Assembly: GCF_004341885.1 (NCBI RefSeq)
Contig: NZ_SLVX01000001.1
Span: forward strand, 558,001 to 622,000
Reading direction: 5' to 3'
DNA from: Shinella granuli
Lineage (GTDB): Bacteria; Pseudomonadota; Alphaproteobacteria; Rhizobiales; Rhizobiaceae
Length of the DNA: 64,000 bases
The translations under genes were made by a program, and so were the position numbers. The notes below the pieces were generated by a model. That model had not been told where the DNA came from, did no database searches, and saw nothing but the letters and a program-made list of their open reading frames with translations. Below are positions 56,624 through 64,000 of this stretch, piece by piece (positions within the stretch are counted from its first letter, which is position 1; each line of letters begins with the position of its first letter).

Positions 56624-57600
56624 GCGAAACGCTTCTCCTCCTTTTCCTGGCCCTGCTGCTCGACCGCCTTGTCGGCGATCCGGACAGGCTCTGGCGGCGC
56701 GTGCCGCATCCGGTCGTGCTGTTCGGCCGGGCGATCGGGCTGATGGACAAGCTCTTCAACGGCAAGCGCCTCTCGGCCGATACGAAGCGCTTCAACGGTG
56801 CCGCCGGCATTGCCGTGCTGCTCGCCGCCAGCGTCTTCCTCGGCTTCTTCGTGCACCGGCTGCTCGCGCCGCTCGGCATCGTCGGCGCCCTCGTCGAGAT
56901 CGTCATCGTCGCGATCTTCCTGGCGCAGAAGAGCCTTTACGATCATGTGCGTGCCGTCTCCAGCGGCCTGAAGCGCGGCGGCCTTGCGGGCGGGCGGCAG
57001 GCCGTGTCGATGATCGTCGGCCGCGATCCGGCGACGCTCGACGAGCCGGCCATCTGCCGCGCCGGCATCGAGAGCCTGGCGGAGAATTTTTCCGACGGCG
57101 TGGTGGCGCCGGCGCTCTGGTATGCGCTCTTCGGCCTGCCGGGCCTGTTCGCCTACAAGATGCTGAACACGGCTGATTCGATGATCGGCCACAAAAACGC
57201 GAAATATCTCGATTTCGGCCGGGCCTCCGCCCGGCTGGACGATCTCGCCAACTGGCCCGCCGCACGCCTCTCCATCCTCTTCCTCGCCGCCGGCGCATGG
57301 GCGGTGAAGGGCAGGGCGGCGGCGCGCCATGCGATCGGCACGGCGCTGCGCGATGCGGGCCTCCACCGTTCGCCCAATTCCGGCTGGCCGGAAGCGGCCA
57401 TGGCCGGCGCGCTCGGCATCGGCCTTGCCGGCCCGCGCATCTATGGCGGCACGCGCGTCGACGAACCGATGATGAACGCGAGCGGCCGCACCGTCGCGAC
57501 GGTGGCGGATATCGATCTGTCCTTGCGGATCTTCTCGGCCGCCTGTGCTGCTCTTGCTGCAGCTGTATTGCTGGCGGCGCTTCTTGCCGCTTTGTTGTGA
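56620..57600 (+). CDS. cbiB: adenosylcobinamide-phosphate synthase CbiB (CobD in the aerobic scheme)
   Basis: A 326-residue inner-membrane enzyme that attaches the aminopropanol arm to adenosylcobyric acid. It has about five membrane helices and the typical LDRLVGDP.R.W...PHPV start, the GIESLAENFSDGVVAP segment and the RSPNSGWPEAAMAGALG segment. It overlaps cobC by four bases and ends the cobE operon. Confidence 0.95.
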   Translation: MSETLLLLFLALLLDRLVGDPDRLWRRVPHPVVLFGRAIGLMDKLFNGKRLSADTKRFNGAAGIAVLLAASVFLGFFVHRLLAPLGIVGALVEIVIVAIFLAQKSLYDHVRAVSSGLKRGGLAGGRQAVSMIVGRDPATLDEPAICRAGIESLAENFSDGVVAPALWYALFGLPGLFAYKMLNTADSMIGHKNAKYLDFGRASARLDDLANWPAARLSILFLAAGAWAVKGRAAARHAIGTALRDAGLHRSPNSGWPEAAMAGALGIGLAGPRIYGGTRVDEPMMNASGRTVATVADIDLSLRIFSAACAALAAAVLLAALLAALL

Positions 57601-57750
57601 GCGCGCCGCGCGGCATTCAATAGAATTTTACATCTTAACTTCGTTTTCTTTTCGTGGCCCCGCCAATATTGTGGAAGGCTGAAACGTCTATATTCTGTCT
57701 CGACGCGAGACTGGCATCAAAGCCATGCGCAAACGAATAGAGGGGAAGTC

Positions 57751-58179
57751 ATGCGTATCTTCTTTGCGACCGCTGTCGCGTTCCTTCTTGTGTTGTTCCA
57801 GACCCAGACCGCTCTGTCGGCCAATCTGACCGCCCGGATCAGCCTTTCTTCGCAGACCATGGTCGTTACTCAGAACGGCGCGGTGAAATATCGCTGGCCC
57901 GTCTCGACCGGTCGCAAGGGCTATGGCACGCCGACGGGCGCCTGGTCGGCGAAATGGGCCTCGCGCAACCACCGCTCGCGCAAGTACAACAATGCGCCGA
58001 TGCCCTATGCGATCTTCTTCAAGGGGGGATATGCCGTGCATGCGACCTACGAGACGAAGCGCCTCGGCCGCCCGGCCTCGCATGGCTGCGTGCGCCTGCA
58101 CCCGGACAATGCGGCGACCTTCTTCCAGATGGCCAACCGCAACGGGCTGTCCAACACGCGCATCGTCATCACGCGCTGA
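57751..58179 (+). CDS. L,D-transpeptidase (YkuD family)
   Basis: A 142-residue secreted enzyme with a signal peptide (1-23, ALSA). The catalytic region is intact: YAVHATYE gives H97, and SHGCVRL gives H111, G112 and the nucleophile C113. Such enzymes form 3-3 crosslinks in peptidoglycan or attach proteins to it. The gene stands alone; a CAAACGAATAG lies 21 bases upstream, similar to an element near the DUF1127 genes. Confidence 0.92.
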   Translation: MRIFFATAVAFLLVLFQTQTALSANLTARISLSSQTMVVTQNGAVKYRWPVSTGRKGYGTPTGAWSAKWASRNHRSRKYNNAPMPYAIFFKGGYAVHATYETKRLGRPASHGCVRLHPDNAATFFQMANRNGLSNTRIVITR

Positions 58180-58188
58180 GCGTTTCGC

Positions 58189-58914
58189 TCAGTCGTTGCC
58201 GGCGTAGCGCATCAGCCGGTCCATGTCGGGAACGGTGACGTGACGGTTGTTCTCGATGCGGATGACGTTTTCCTTGCGCAGCTTGGTGAACTGCCGGCTG
58301 ACGGTCTCGATCGTCAGCCCGAGGAAATCGGCGATGTCGGCGCGCGAGAGCGGCAGCTCGAAGGCCGACCTGTCGACGCTCTCCGGGTCGATATGGGTGG
58401 CGATCAGGTAGAGGAAGCTCGCCACCTTCTCCTGCGCCGTCTTGCGGCCGAGCGTCAGCATCCAGTCGCGCGCCTCGTCCAGCTCCTTCAGGGCCTGCTG
58501 GTGCAGCTTGTGCTCCAGCTCGGGCGTCCTCTTGACCAGCCGGTCCAGCACATGGCGCGGGAAGTTGCACACTTCGCTTTCCGTCGCCGCTTCCGCCGTG
58601 ATGGCGCTTTCCTCCAGGAACGGGCGGCCGAGGAAATCGGGGGCGAACTGCAGGCCGACGATCTGCTGGCGGCCGTCCGCCATCACCTTGGTCAGCTTCA
58701 CGACGCCGCGCATGATGTTGGAATAGTTCACCACCGTCTCGCCCTGGCCGATGACTTCGGCGCCGGTTTCCAGGCGGTTGCGGAAGGAATGCTTGTTGAG
58801 TTCGGAGAGCTGCTCGGAGGTCAGCGCGCCGCACACGCCGCCATGGCGCGCCTCGCAGGCACGGCAGACAAGAGGAATGTCGGAATTATGGATATCTTGG
58901 CGGCGAATTTCCAT
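58189..58914 (-). CDS. fnrN: oxygen-sensing Crp/Fnr-family regulator FnrN
   Basis: A 241-residue oxygen-sensing regulator. The N-terminal cysteines C17, C20 and C28 and the fourth C116 match the 4Fe-4S ligands of FNR, so it should be active only without oxygen. The C-terminal helix-turn-helix includes RADIADFLGLTIETVSRQF. It is divergent from hemN, and two FNR boxes lie between, arguing for autoregulation, as known for rhizobial FnrN. It controls microaerobic genes such as those for haem and high-affinity oxidases. Confidence 0.92.
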   Translation of the reverse strand: MEIRRQDIHNSDIPLVCRACEARHGGVCGALTSEQLSELNKHSFRNRLETGAEVIGQGETVVNYSNIMRGVVKLTKVMADGRQQIVGLQFAPDFLGRPFLEESAITAEAATESEVCNFPRHVLDRLVKRTPELEHKLHQQALKELDEARDWMLTLGRKTAQEKVASFLYLIATHIDPESVDRSAFELPLSRADIADFLGLTIETVSRQFTKLRKENVIRIENNRHVTVPDMDRLMRYAGND

Positions 58915-59018
58915 GTCGGCTTTCCTTTCGCCCGGCGGTTCCCGCGGCGCAACAATGCCGTGCTACCGCACGCGACCGTGAACATAAAGCGTGCCGCCTC
59001 GCGGCAAAATAGCGCTTC

Positions 59019-59032
59019 CTGACTATTGTCAA
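59019..59032. promoter_or_regulatory. imperfect FNR/FixK box (distal)
   Basis: CTGACTATTGTCAA matches the TTGAY-N4-RTCAA consensus except at one outer position. It is 105 bases upstream of the fnrN start and could act with the perfect box as the second anaerobox of a negative-feedback promoter. Confidence 0.5.
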
Positions 59033-59060
59033 ATCCTAGCGCACTCATTCCGGCTTTCAC

Positions 59061-59074
59061 TTGATCAAAATCAA
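59061..59074. promoter_or_regulatory. FNR/FixK box TTGATCAAAATCAA
   Basis: A consensus anaerobox between fnrN and hemN, about 51 bases from the hemN ATG. Its place suits activation of hemN, and it may also act on fnrN. Confidence 0.85.
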
Positions 59075-59124
59075 ATGGTGACGACCGTTTCGGGTTTATT
59101 TGCCGTGTGAGCAAGGAGATGACC

Positions 59125-60474
59125 ATGCAGCACGCCCTCGTCGAACGCCTTTCGTCGCCGGTTCCCCGCTATACAAGCTATCCGACCGCGCCGCATTTCA
59201 ACGAAAGTATCGGGCCGGAGGTCTATGCGGACTGGCTGGGGCGTCTTGCGGCGGAGAATCGCCTCTCGCTCTATGCCCATATACCCTATTGCGACCGGCT
59301 GTGCTGGTTCTGCGCCTGTCACACCAAGCAGACGCTGCGCTACGAGCCCGTCGAGGCCTATCTCAAGGGCCTCCATGCGGAGATCGCCGCGATCGGCGCG
59401 CGGGTCTCGCGGGAGGTGTCGGTCACGGCGCTGCATTTCGGCGGCGGTTCGCCGACCCTCCTGCGACCGGATGACATGCGGGCGCTGAAGGCCTGTCTGG
59501 AGAAGAATTTTTCCTTCGCGGCGGATGCGGAAATCTCCGTGGAGATGGATCCGAACGATCTGGACGAAGCCCGGCACGATGCGCTGGCCGATATCGGCAT
59601 GACGCGCGCCAGCCTCGGCATCCAGGATTTCGATTCCAAGGTCCAGAAATCGATCAACCGCATCCAGACCTTCGAGCAGACCCGCGGCGTGGTGGAAGCC
59701 GCGCGGGCGCGGGGCGTGCGCTCGGTCAATTGCGACATCCTCTACGGGCTGCCCCACCAGACGCTGGAGACGCTGGCCGAGACGGTCCGGGCCGTCCTCT
59801 CGCTTGCGCCCGACCGTATCGCGCTCTTCGGCTATGCCCATGTGCCGTGGATGAAGAAGCACCAGACGATGATCGACGAGGCGGCGTTGCCCGGCGTCGT
59901 CGCGCGGTTCGAGCAGATGGCGATGGCGGCCGACATGCTGGTTTCGGCCGGCTACGAGGCCATCGGCATCGATCATTTCGCGCTTCCCGCCGACCGGCTC
60001 GCCGTGGCGGCGCGGCAGGGCACGCTGCGCCGCAATTTCCAGGGCTATACCGACGACCAGGCGGATGCGCTGGTCGGGCTCGGTGCCTCCTCCATCGGCC
60101 AGCTTCCCGAAGGCTATATCCAGAACATGCCGGCGACGGGCGAATACCTGCGCCGGGTGGAGGAGGGCGGTCTTGCCGCCGTCCGCGGTTATGCACTGAC
60201 CGAGGAGGACCGTGCCCGCGCCTTCGTGATCGAGAAGATCATGTGCGATTTCGGCTTTTCCTTCGCTGCCCTTGCCGCGTGCCATCCGGCCTTCTCCGGC
60301 ATCATCCGGGCGGAGGCGGTCGGCTTTGCCGCGGCGGACCGCGACGGGCTCGCCCGCATCGAGGGCGATCGGTTCGTCCTCACCGCGGCGGGGCGGCCCT
60401 TCGCGCGCACCGTCGCCGCGGTCTTCGATGCGCATCTGGCGAGCGGGCGCGGGCGGCATTCCATCGCGGTCTGA
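59125..60474 (+). CDS. hemN: oxygen-independent coproporphyrinogen III oxidase HemN
   Basis: A 449-residue radical SAM enzyme that decarboxylates coproporphyrinogen III without oxygen. The cluster ligands are C56, C60 and C63 (CDRLCWFC), and the conserved GGGSPT motif follows. ATG 59125 is used because AGGAG lies upstream; a GTG at 59107 and an ATG at 59119 are alternatives. A consensus FNR box lies upstream, and the regulator FnrN is divergent, so the gene should be on in low oxygen. Confidence 0.95.
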   Translation: MQHALVERLSSPVPRYTSYPTAPHFNESIGPEVYADWLGRLAAENRLSLYAHIPYCDRLCWFCACHTKQTLRYEPVEAYLKGLHAEIAAIGARVSREVSVTALHFGGGSPTLLRPDDMRALKACLEKNFSFAADAEISVEMDPNDLDEARHDALADIGMTRASLGIQDFDSKVQKSINRIQTFEQTRGVVEAARARGVRSVNCDILYGLPHQTLETLAETVRAVLSLAPDRIALFGYAHVPWMKKHQTMIDEAALPGVVARFEQMAMAADMLVSAGYEAIGIDHFALPADRLAVAARQGTLRRNFQGYTDDQADALVGLGASSIGQLPEGYIQNMPATGEYLRRVEEGGLAAVRGYALTEEDRARAFVIEKIMCDFGFSFAALAACHPAFSGIIRAEAVGFAAADRDGLARIEGDRFVLTAAGRPFARTVAAVFDAHLASGRGRHSIAV

Positions 60475-60544
60475 CCGGCGGCCCACGGCCATGCTGTTTG
60501 CGCAACACAGCATCGCCGACTGCGCAGGGCCCTCATCAAACCCA

Positions 60545-60573
60545 TTGGCAATTGCGTCTTATTTCCATATAGG
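60545..60573 (+). promoter_or_regulatory. sigma70-like promoter of acpXL
   Basis: TTGGCA (60545-60550) and TATAGG (60568-60573) are 17 bases apart, followed by a second TATAGA near 60584. They lie 27 bases before ATG 60600 and are a fair match for a housekeeping promoter. Confidence 0.45.
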
Positions 60574-60599
60574 ATCGCCCGACTATAGATTCATGAGGT

Positions 60600-60884
60600 A
60601 TGGGCGTGACTGCTACATTCGACAAGGTTGCCGACATCATTGCTGAGACGAGCGAGATCGACCGCGAGACGATCACGCCCGACAGCCACACGATCGACGA
60701 TCTCGGCATCGACAGCCTCGACTTCCTCGACATCGTCTTTGCGATCGACAAGGAATTCGGCATCAAGATCCCGCTGGAACAGTGGACCCAGGACGTCAAC
60801 GAGGGCAAGGTCGCGACGGAAGAGTATTTCGTCCTGAAGAACCTTTGCGCCAAGATCGACGACCTGCGGGCCGCCAAGGCCTGA
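60600..60884 (+). CDS. acpXL: acyl carrier protein AcpXL for very-long-chain fatty acid synthesis
   Basis: A 94-residue acidic acyl carrier. The phosphopantetheine attachment Ser is S39 in GIDSLDFLD. Its length and surroundings match AcpXL, which carries the 27-hydroxyoctacosanoate chain added to rhizobial lipid A. It begins the cluster with fabZ and two ketosynthase genes. A hairpin with a short T-run follows, so its mRNA level may be higher than that of the rest. Confidence 0.93.
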   Translation: MGVTATFDKVADIIAETSEIDRETITPDSHTIDDLGIDSLDFLDIVFAIDKEFGIKIPLEQWTQDVNEGKVATEEYFVLKNLCAKIDDLRAAKA

Positions 60885-60945
60885 GGCAACGGCGTCGGCC
60901 GCCCTCGCGGCCGTGCTCCAGACGATCCCGGTGCTTGTGGCGCAC

Positions 60946-60976
60946 GGCCTGCCGTTTCCGGCAGGCCTTTCGATTT
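60946..60976 (+). terminator. terminator or attenuator between acpXL and fabZ
   Basis: A 9-bp perfect stem (60946-60954 with 60959-60967) with a TTTC loop is followed by TTTCGATTT. It could end most transcripts after acpXL while the rest continues into fabZ. Confidence 0.6.
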
Positions 60977-61000
60977 CCGGAACCTGCCGGAGGTATCCCG

Positions 61001-61483
61001 ATGCTGCTCGAATATTTCCAGATGATCGATCGCGTGGAGGCTGTCGACGGCGCGCGCCGCGTGCTGAAGGCCCGCTCTGTGGTGCCCGCGAAAAGCCCTG
61101 TTTTCGAAGGCCATTTTCCCGGCATGCCGCTCGTCCCGGGCGTGCTGCTCATCGAGACCATGGCGCAGGCCTCCGGCTTCCTCGTGCTCGCCGCGACGGA
61201 TTTTGCCGCCATGCCCTTCCTGATGAGCGTCGATGGCGCCAAGATGCGCAGCTTCGTCGAGCCGGATGCCGTGCTCGACATCGAGGCGGTGCTGGAGCAT
61301 GACGGGTCGGGCTATGCCGTCACCAAGGCGAAGATCTCGTCTTCCGGCAAGAAGGTCTGCGATGCGCAACTGAAGCTGCGCACCATGCCGTTTGCCGAAG
61401 TGCCGCTTGCCGATATCGTGCGGGCGCGCGCGGGCGAGGTGGGTTTGTTCGAGGCGCTCGACGCGTCGGCGGAAGGAAAGTGA
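61001..61483 (+). CDS. 3-hydroxyacyl-ACP dehydratase FabZ-like, very-long-chain type
   Basis: A 160-residue hot-dog fold dehydratase. The catalytic His38 (EGHFPGMPLVPG) and Glu52 (LLIETMAQ) are both present, so it is probably active. It removes water from hydroxyacyl chains on AcpXL. It precedes the first ketosynthase-like gene by two bases. AGG and a good spacing support ATG 61001. Confidence 0.9.
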   Translation: MLLEYFQMIDRVEAVDGARRVLKARSVVPAKSPVFEGHFPGMPLVPGVLLIETMAQASGFLVLAATDFAAMPFLMSVDGAKMRSFVEPDAVLDIEAVLEHDGSGYAVTKAKISSSGKKVCDAQLKLRTMPFAEVPLADIVRARAGEVGLFEALDASAEGK

Positions 61484-61485
61484 GC

Positions 61486-62685
61486 ATGGCGAAGGCGAAC
61501 AATGATGTGGTGATCACCGGCGTCGGCATCGTCACCTGTCAGGGTGTCGGCGCGGCGGCGCATGTGGAAATCCTTGGCGGCGCGCGCGCGCCGGCGCTGA
61601 AGATCGAGACGGAGCGCTTCGCGCCCTATCCGGTGCACCCGATGCCTGACATCGACTGGAACCAGCAGATTCCCAAGCGCGGCGACCAGCGCCAGATGGA
61701 GAACTGGCAGCGCCTCGGCGTGTTCACCGCCGGCCTCGCGCTCGACGATGCCGGCTTCAAGGACGACGCGGAGGCCTGCGGCACGATGGACATGATCGTG
61801 GCGGCCGGCGGCGGCGAGCGCGATATCGCGGTCGATTCGCTGATCGTCGACGAGGGCCTGAAGCGCAACGACCGCGAGCGCCTGCTCAACGAGAAGCTGA
61901 CCACCGAGCTGCGGCCCACGCTCTTCCTCGCCCAGCTTTCCAACCTGCTCGCCGGCAATATCTCCATCGTGCACAAGGTCACCGGCTCCTCCCGCACCTT
62001 CATGGGCGAGGAGGCGGCCGGCATTTCCGCCATCGAGACCGCCTTCCACCGCATCCGCTCCGACCAGTCGACGCACACGCTCGTCGGCAGCGCGCTGGTG
62101 GCCGAGCGGCAGGATGTCATCCTGCTTTACGAAGCGATCGGCGCGCATGCGACGGGCGGCTGGACGCCGCTCTGGTCGCGCGACGAGAAGGCCGGCGGCG
62201 GCATCGTCACCGGCACGGCCGCGGCCTTCCTCGTGCTGGAATCGCGCGCCCATGCCGAAGCGCGGGGCGCACGCATCTACGCGACCATCGACGCCATCGG
62301 CGGCGACCGCGGCCCGCGGGACGAGGGTCGGCTGGAAGCCCGCCTCGAACGGCTGGCCGACGGCGCTGCGGCCGGTGCCGGGACCGTCGTCTTCTCGGGC
62401 GCGTCCGGCCAGCATGGCGTGACGGCACGTGAAAAAGCCTGGCTCGACACGCGTTTTTCCGGCAGCCCGGTGCGCGGCTTCAGCGCGGTCACCGGCCAGG
62501 CGCTGGAAGCGCAGTTCCCGCTCGGCCTTGCCATCGCCGCCCTGACGCTCGGCGCGGACGTCAAGGTCGCGCCGTTCGATACGACGGCCGAGGCCGCGAT
62601 GACCGCAGCGGCGAAAAGCGCCGTGGTCACCACGGTCGGCCATGCGCGCGGCGAAGGCGTCGCAATCCTTTCCGCAGAGAAGTAG
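61486..62685 (+). CDS. ketosynthase-like protein FabF2XL without the Cys-His-His triad
   Basis: A 399-residue thiolase-fold protein of the beta-ketoacyl-ACP synthase family in the position of FabF2XL. Compared with its neighbour FabF1, the nucleophile Cys is Glu176 (FMGEEAAG), the first His is Ser (GASGQHG) and the second His is Gln (TGQALEA). It is therefore not expected to condense on its own, and looks like the chain-length-factor subunit of type II polyketide synthases. GGAAGG precedes ATG 61486; a GTG at 61480 is possible. It pairs with the next gene nine bases downstream. Confidence 0.88.
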   Translation: MAKANNDVVITGVGIVTCQGVGAAAHVEILGGARAPALKIETERFAPYPVHPMPDIDWNQQIPKRGDQRQMENWQRLGVFTAGLALDDAGFKDDAEACGTMDMIVAAGGGERDIAVDSLIVDEGLKRNDRERLLNEKLTTELRPTLFLAQLSNLLAGNISIVHKVTGSSRTFMGEEAAGISAIETAFHRIRSDQSTHTLVGSALVAERQDVILLYEAIGAHATGGWTPLWSRDEKAGGGIVTGTAAAFLVLESRAHAEARGARIYATIDAIGGDRGPRDEGRLEARLERLADGAAAGAGTVVFSGASGQHGVTAREKAWLDTRFSGSPVRGFSAVTGQALEAQFPLGLAIAALTLGADVKVAPFDTTAEAAMTAAAKSAVVTTVGHARGEGVAILSAEK

Positions 62686-62694
62686 GAGCCGGCC

Positions 62695-63981
62695 ATGACG
62701 AAAGCCGCTTACAGGGATCATCTCGGCCGCCCGATCGTCGCCGTCACGGGCATGGGCGTCATCACCTCGCTGGGGCAGGGCCTCAAGGACAACTGGACCG
62801 CGCTCGTCGGCGGCGTGTCGGGCATCCACGGCATCACGCGCTTTCCGGTCGACGGGCTGAACACCCGCATTTCCGGCACGGTCGATTTCATCGAGCTGCC
62901 CGTCGAGAACCCGGTCGAGCGCTCCTATGCCTATGCCCGCGAGACGGCGGACGAGGCACTGGCGCAAGCCGGCCTTTCCGGCGATTTCGGCGGTCCGCTC
63001 TTTCTTGCCGCCCCGCCGATCGAGCCTGACTGGCGCGACCGCTTCGCGCTTGCCGACCGCGCCCCGCCGTCGCAGCGTCCGGGCGATGCCTATGACCGCT
63101 TCCTTGCGGTGCTGCGAGAAAAGGCCGAACCCGCTCTGCACGAAGCCTGGGCCTTCGGCGCGATCTCCGAACGCCTCGCCGACCGTTTCGGCACCCGCGG
63201 ACTGCCCGTCACGCTGTCGACCGCCTGCGCCTCCGGCGCGACGGCCATCCAGCTCGGCGTCGAGGCGATCCGCCAGGGCCGTACCGACCGCGCGCTCACC
63301 ATCGGCACCGACGGCTCGGTGACGGCGGAGGCGCTGATCCGCTTCGCGCTGCTCTCCGCGCTCTCGACCCAGAACGACCCGCCGACCAAAGCCTCCAAGC
63401 CGTTCAGCAAGGATCGCGACGGCTTCGTCATCGCCGAAGGCGCGGCGACGCTGGTGCTGGAATCGCTCGAATCCGCCGTCGCCCGCGGTGCGAAGGTGCT
63501 CGGCATCCTCAAGGGCTGCGGCGAGAAGGCCGATCATTTCCACCGCACCCGCTCCTCGCCGGATGGCGGCCCCGCCATCGCGACGATCCGCGCGGCGCTG
63601 GAAGATGCCGGCATCGACGAGAGCGGCATCGGCTATATCAACGCCCATGGCACCTCGACGCCGGAAAACGACAAGATGGAATATCTCTCCATGTCGACGG
63701 TCTTCGGCGACACGCTGGCGAATATCCCGGTCTCCTCCAACAAGTCGATGATCGGCCACACGCTGACGGCGGCCGGCGCCGTCGAGGCCGTGTTCTCCAT
63801 CCAGACCATGCTGACCGGCACCCTGCCGCCAACGATCAACTACACGAACCCCGACCCGGCCATCGTGCTCGACGTCGTGCCGAACGTGAAGCGCGATGCG
63901 CGCGTTTCCGCGGTTCTCTCCAACTCCTTCGGCTTCGGCGGCCAGAACGCCAGCCTCGTCATGACGGCCGAACCCGCCTGA
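62695..63981 (+). CDS. beta-ketoacyl-ACP synthase II-type enzyme FabF1XL
   Basis: A 428-residue ketosynthase with a complete active site: Cys178 in STACASGAT, His318 in NAHGTST, Lys350 and His355 in SSNKSMIGH. It elongates the chain on AcpXL toward C28. It is the functional partner of the preceding inactive ketosynthase-like protein. It is followed by 13 bases and the start of another gene at the window end. Confidence 0.93.
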   Translation: MTKAAYRDHLGRPIVAVTGMGVITSLGQGLKDNWTALVGGVSGIHGITRFPVDGLNTRISGTVDFIELPVENPVERSYAYARETADEALAQAGLSGDFGGPLFLAAPPIEPDWRDRFALADRAPPSQRPGDAYDRFLAVLREKAEPALHEAWAFGAISERLADRFGTRGLPVTLSTACASGATAIQLGVEAIRQGRTDRALTIGTDGSVTAEALIRFALLSALSTQNDPPTKASKPFSKDRDGFVIAEGAATLVLESLESAVARGAKVLGILKGCGEKADHFHRTRSSPDGGPAIATIRAALEDAGIDESGIGYINAHGTSTPENDKMEYLSMSTVFGDTLANIPVSSNKSMIGHTLTAAGAVEAVFSIQTMLTGTLPPTINYTNPDPAIVLDVVPNVKRDARVSAVLSNSFGFGGQNASLVMTAEPA

Positions 63982-63994
63982 TAGGAATTTTGCC

Positions 63995-64000
63995 ATGCGC
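63995..64000 (+). CDS. start of a further cluster gene, truncated by the window
   Basis: An ATG with AGGAA upstream opens two codons before the window end. In the known rhizobial acpXL cluster a zinc alcohol dehydrogenase-like gene follows fabF1, so that is the likely identity, but the sequence here shows nothing more. Confidence 0.35.

Overview
The window is high-GC alphaproteobacterial chromosome, most likely from the Rhizobiaceae (Hyphomicrobiales). Pointers are the acpXL-type very-long-chain acyl lipid A cluster, an FnrN-type oxygen regulator with paired anaeroboxes next to hemN, the aerobic (CobN/CobE/CobW) cobalamin route, DUF1127 proteins next to LysR genes, and rhizobial-type intergenic palindromes. 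The genus cannot be fixed from the sequence. No rRNA, tRNA, prophage, insertion sequence or CRISPR array was seen.

Layout. 1-13.9 kb: the tail of an ABC ATPase, katG with divergent oxyR, a secreted GH24 lysozyme-RTX fusion, DUF924, a large MscS channel, a double-receiver protein and a REC-REC-GGDEF diguanylate cyclase, a GlxA/GbdR-type AraC regulator and a GNAT acetyltransferase. 13.9-15.5 kb: two DUF1127 genes divergent from a LysR gene, sharing a 12-bp upstream element. 15.8-26.7 kb: a corrinoid one-carbon module with a RamA-like activase, methyl-THF:corrinoid methyltransferase, MetF-like and MetV-like proteins, accessory proteins, a corrinoid protein and an MttB-family methyltransferase lacking an internal stop. 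26.7-34.3 kb: an NAGPA-like protein, an ECF sigma factor with a membrane vWA protein, a second LysR/DUF1127-like pair, and a YheO-like regulator with an aminotransferase. 34.4-39 kb: betaine-homocysteine methyltransferase-like Bmt and a three-gene quaternary-amine ABC transporter.

40-57.6 kb holds cobalamin genes in three blocks: cobQ; a cobalamin riboswitch followed by cbtB-cbtA-cobU-cobW-cobN-cobO; and the overlapping cobE-cobA-cobB-cobC-cbiB. 57.7-60.5 kb carries an L,D-transpeptidase, fnrN and hemN. 60.6 kb to the end is the acpXL-fabZ-fabF2-fabF1 cluster for the very-long-chain lipid A acyl group.

A plausible joint picture is that betaine or a related quaternary amine is imported, demethylated through a corrinoid protein to methyl-THF or through Bmt to methionine, and the corrinoid cofactor is made by the neighbouring cobalamin genes. 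The most notable observations are Arg/Gly-rich tails on four proteins of the C1 module, a ketosynthase-like FabF2 without its catalytic residues, and two palindromic repeat pairs read in frame inside cobN.
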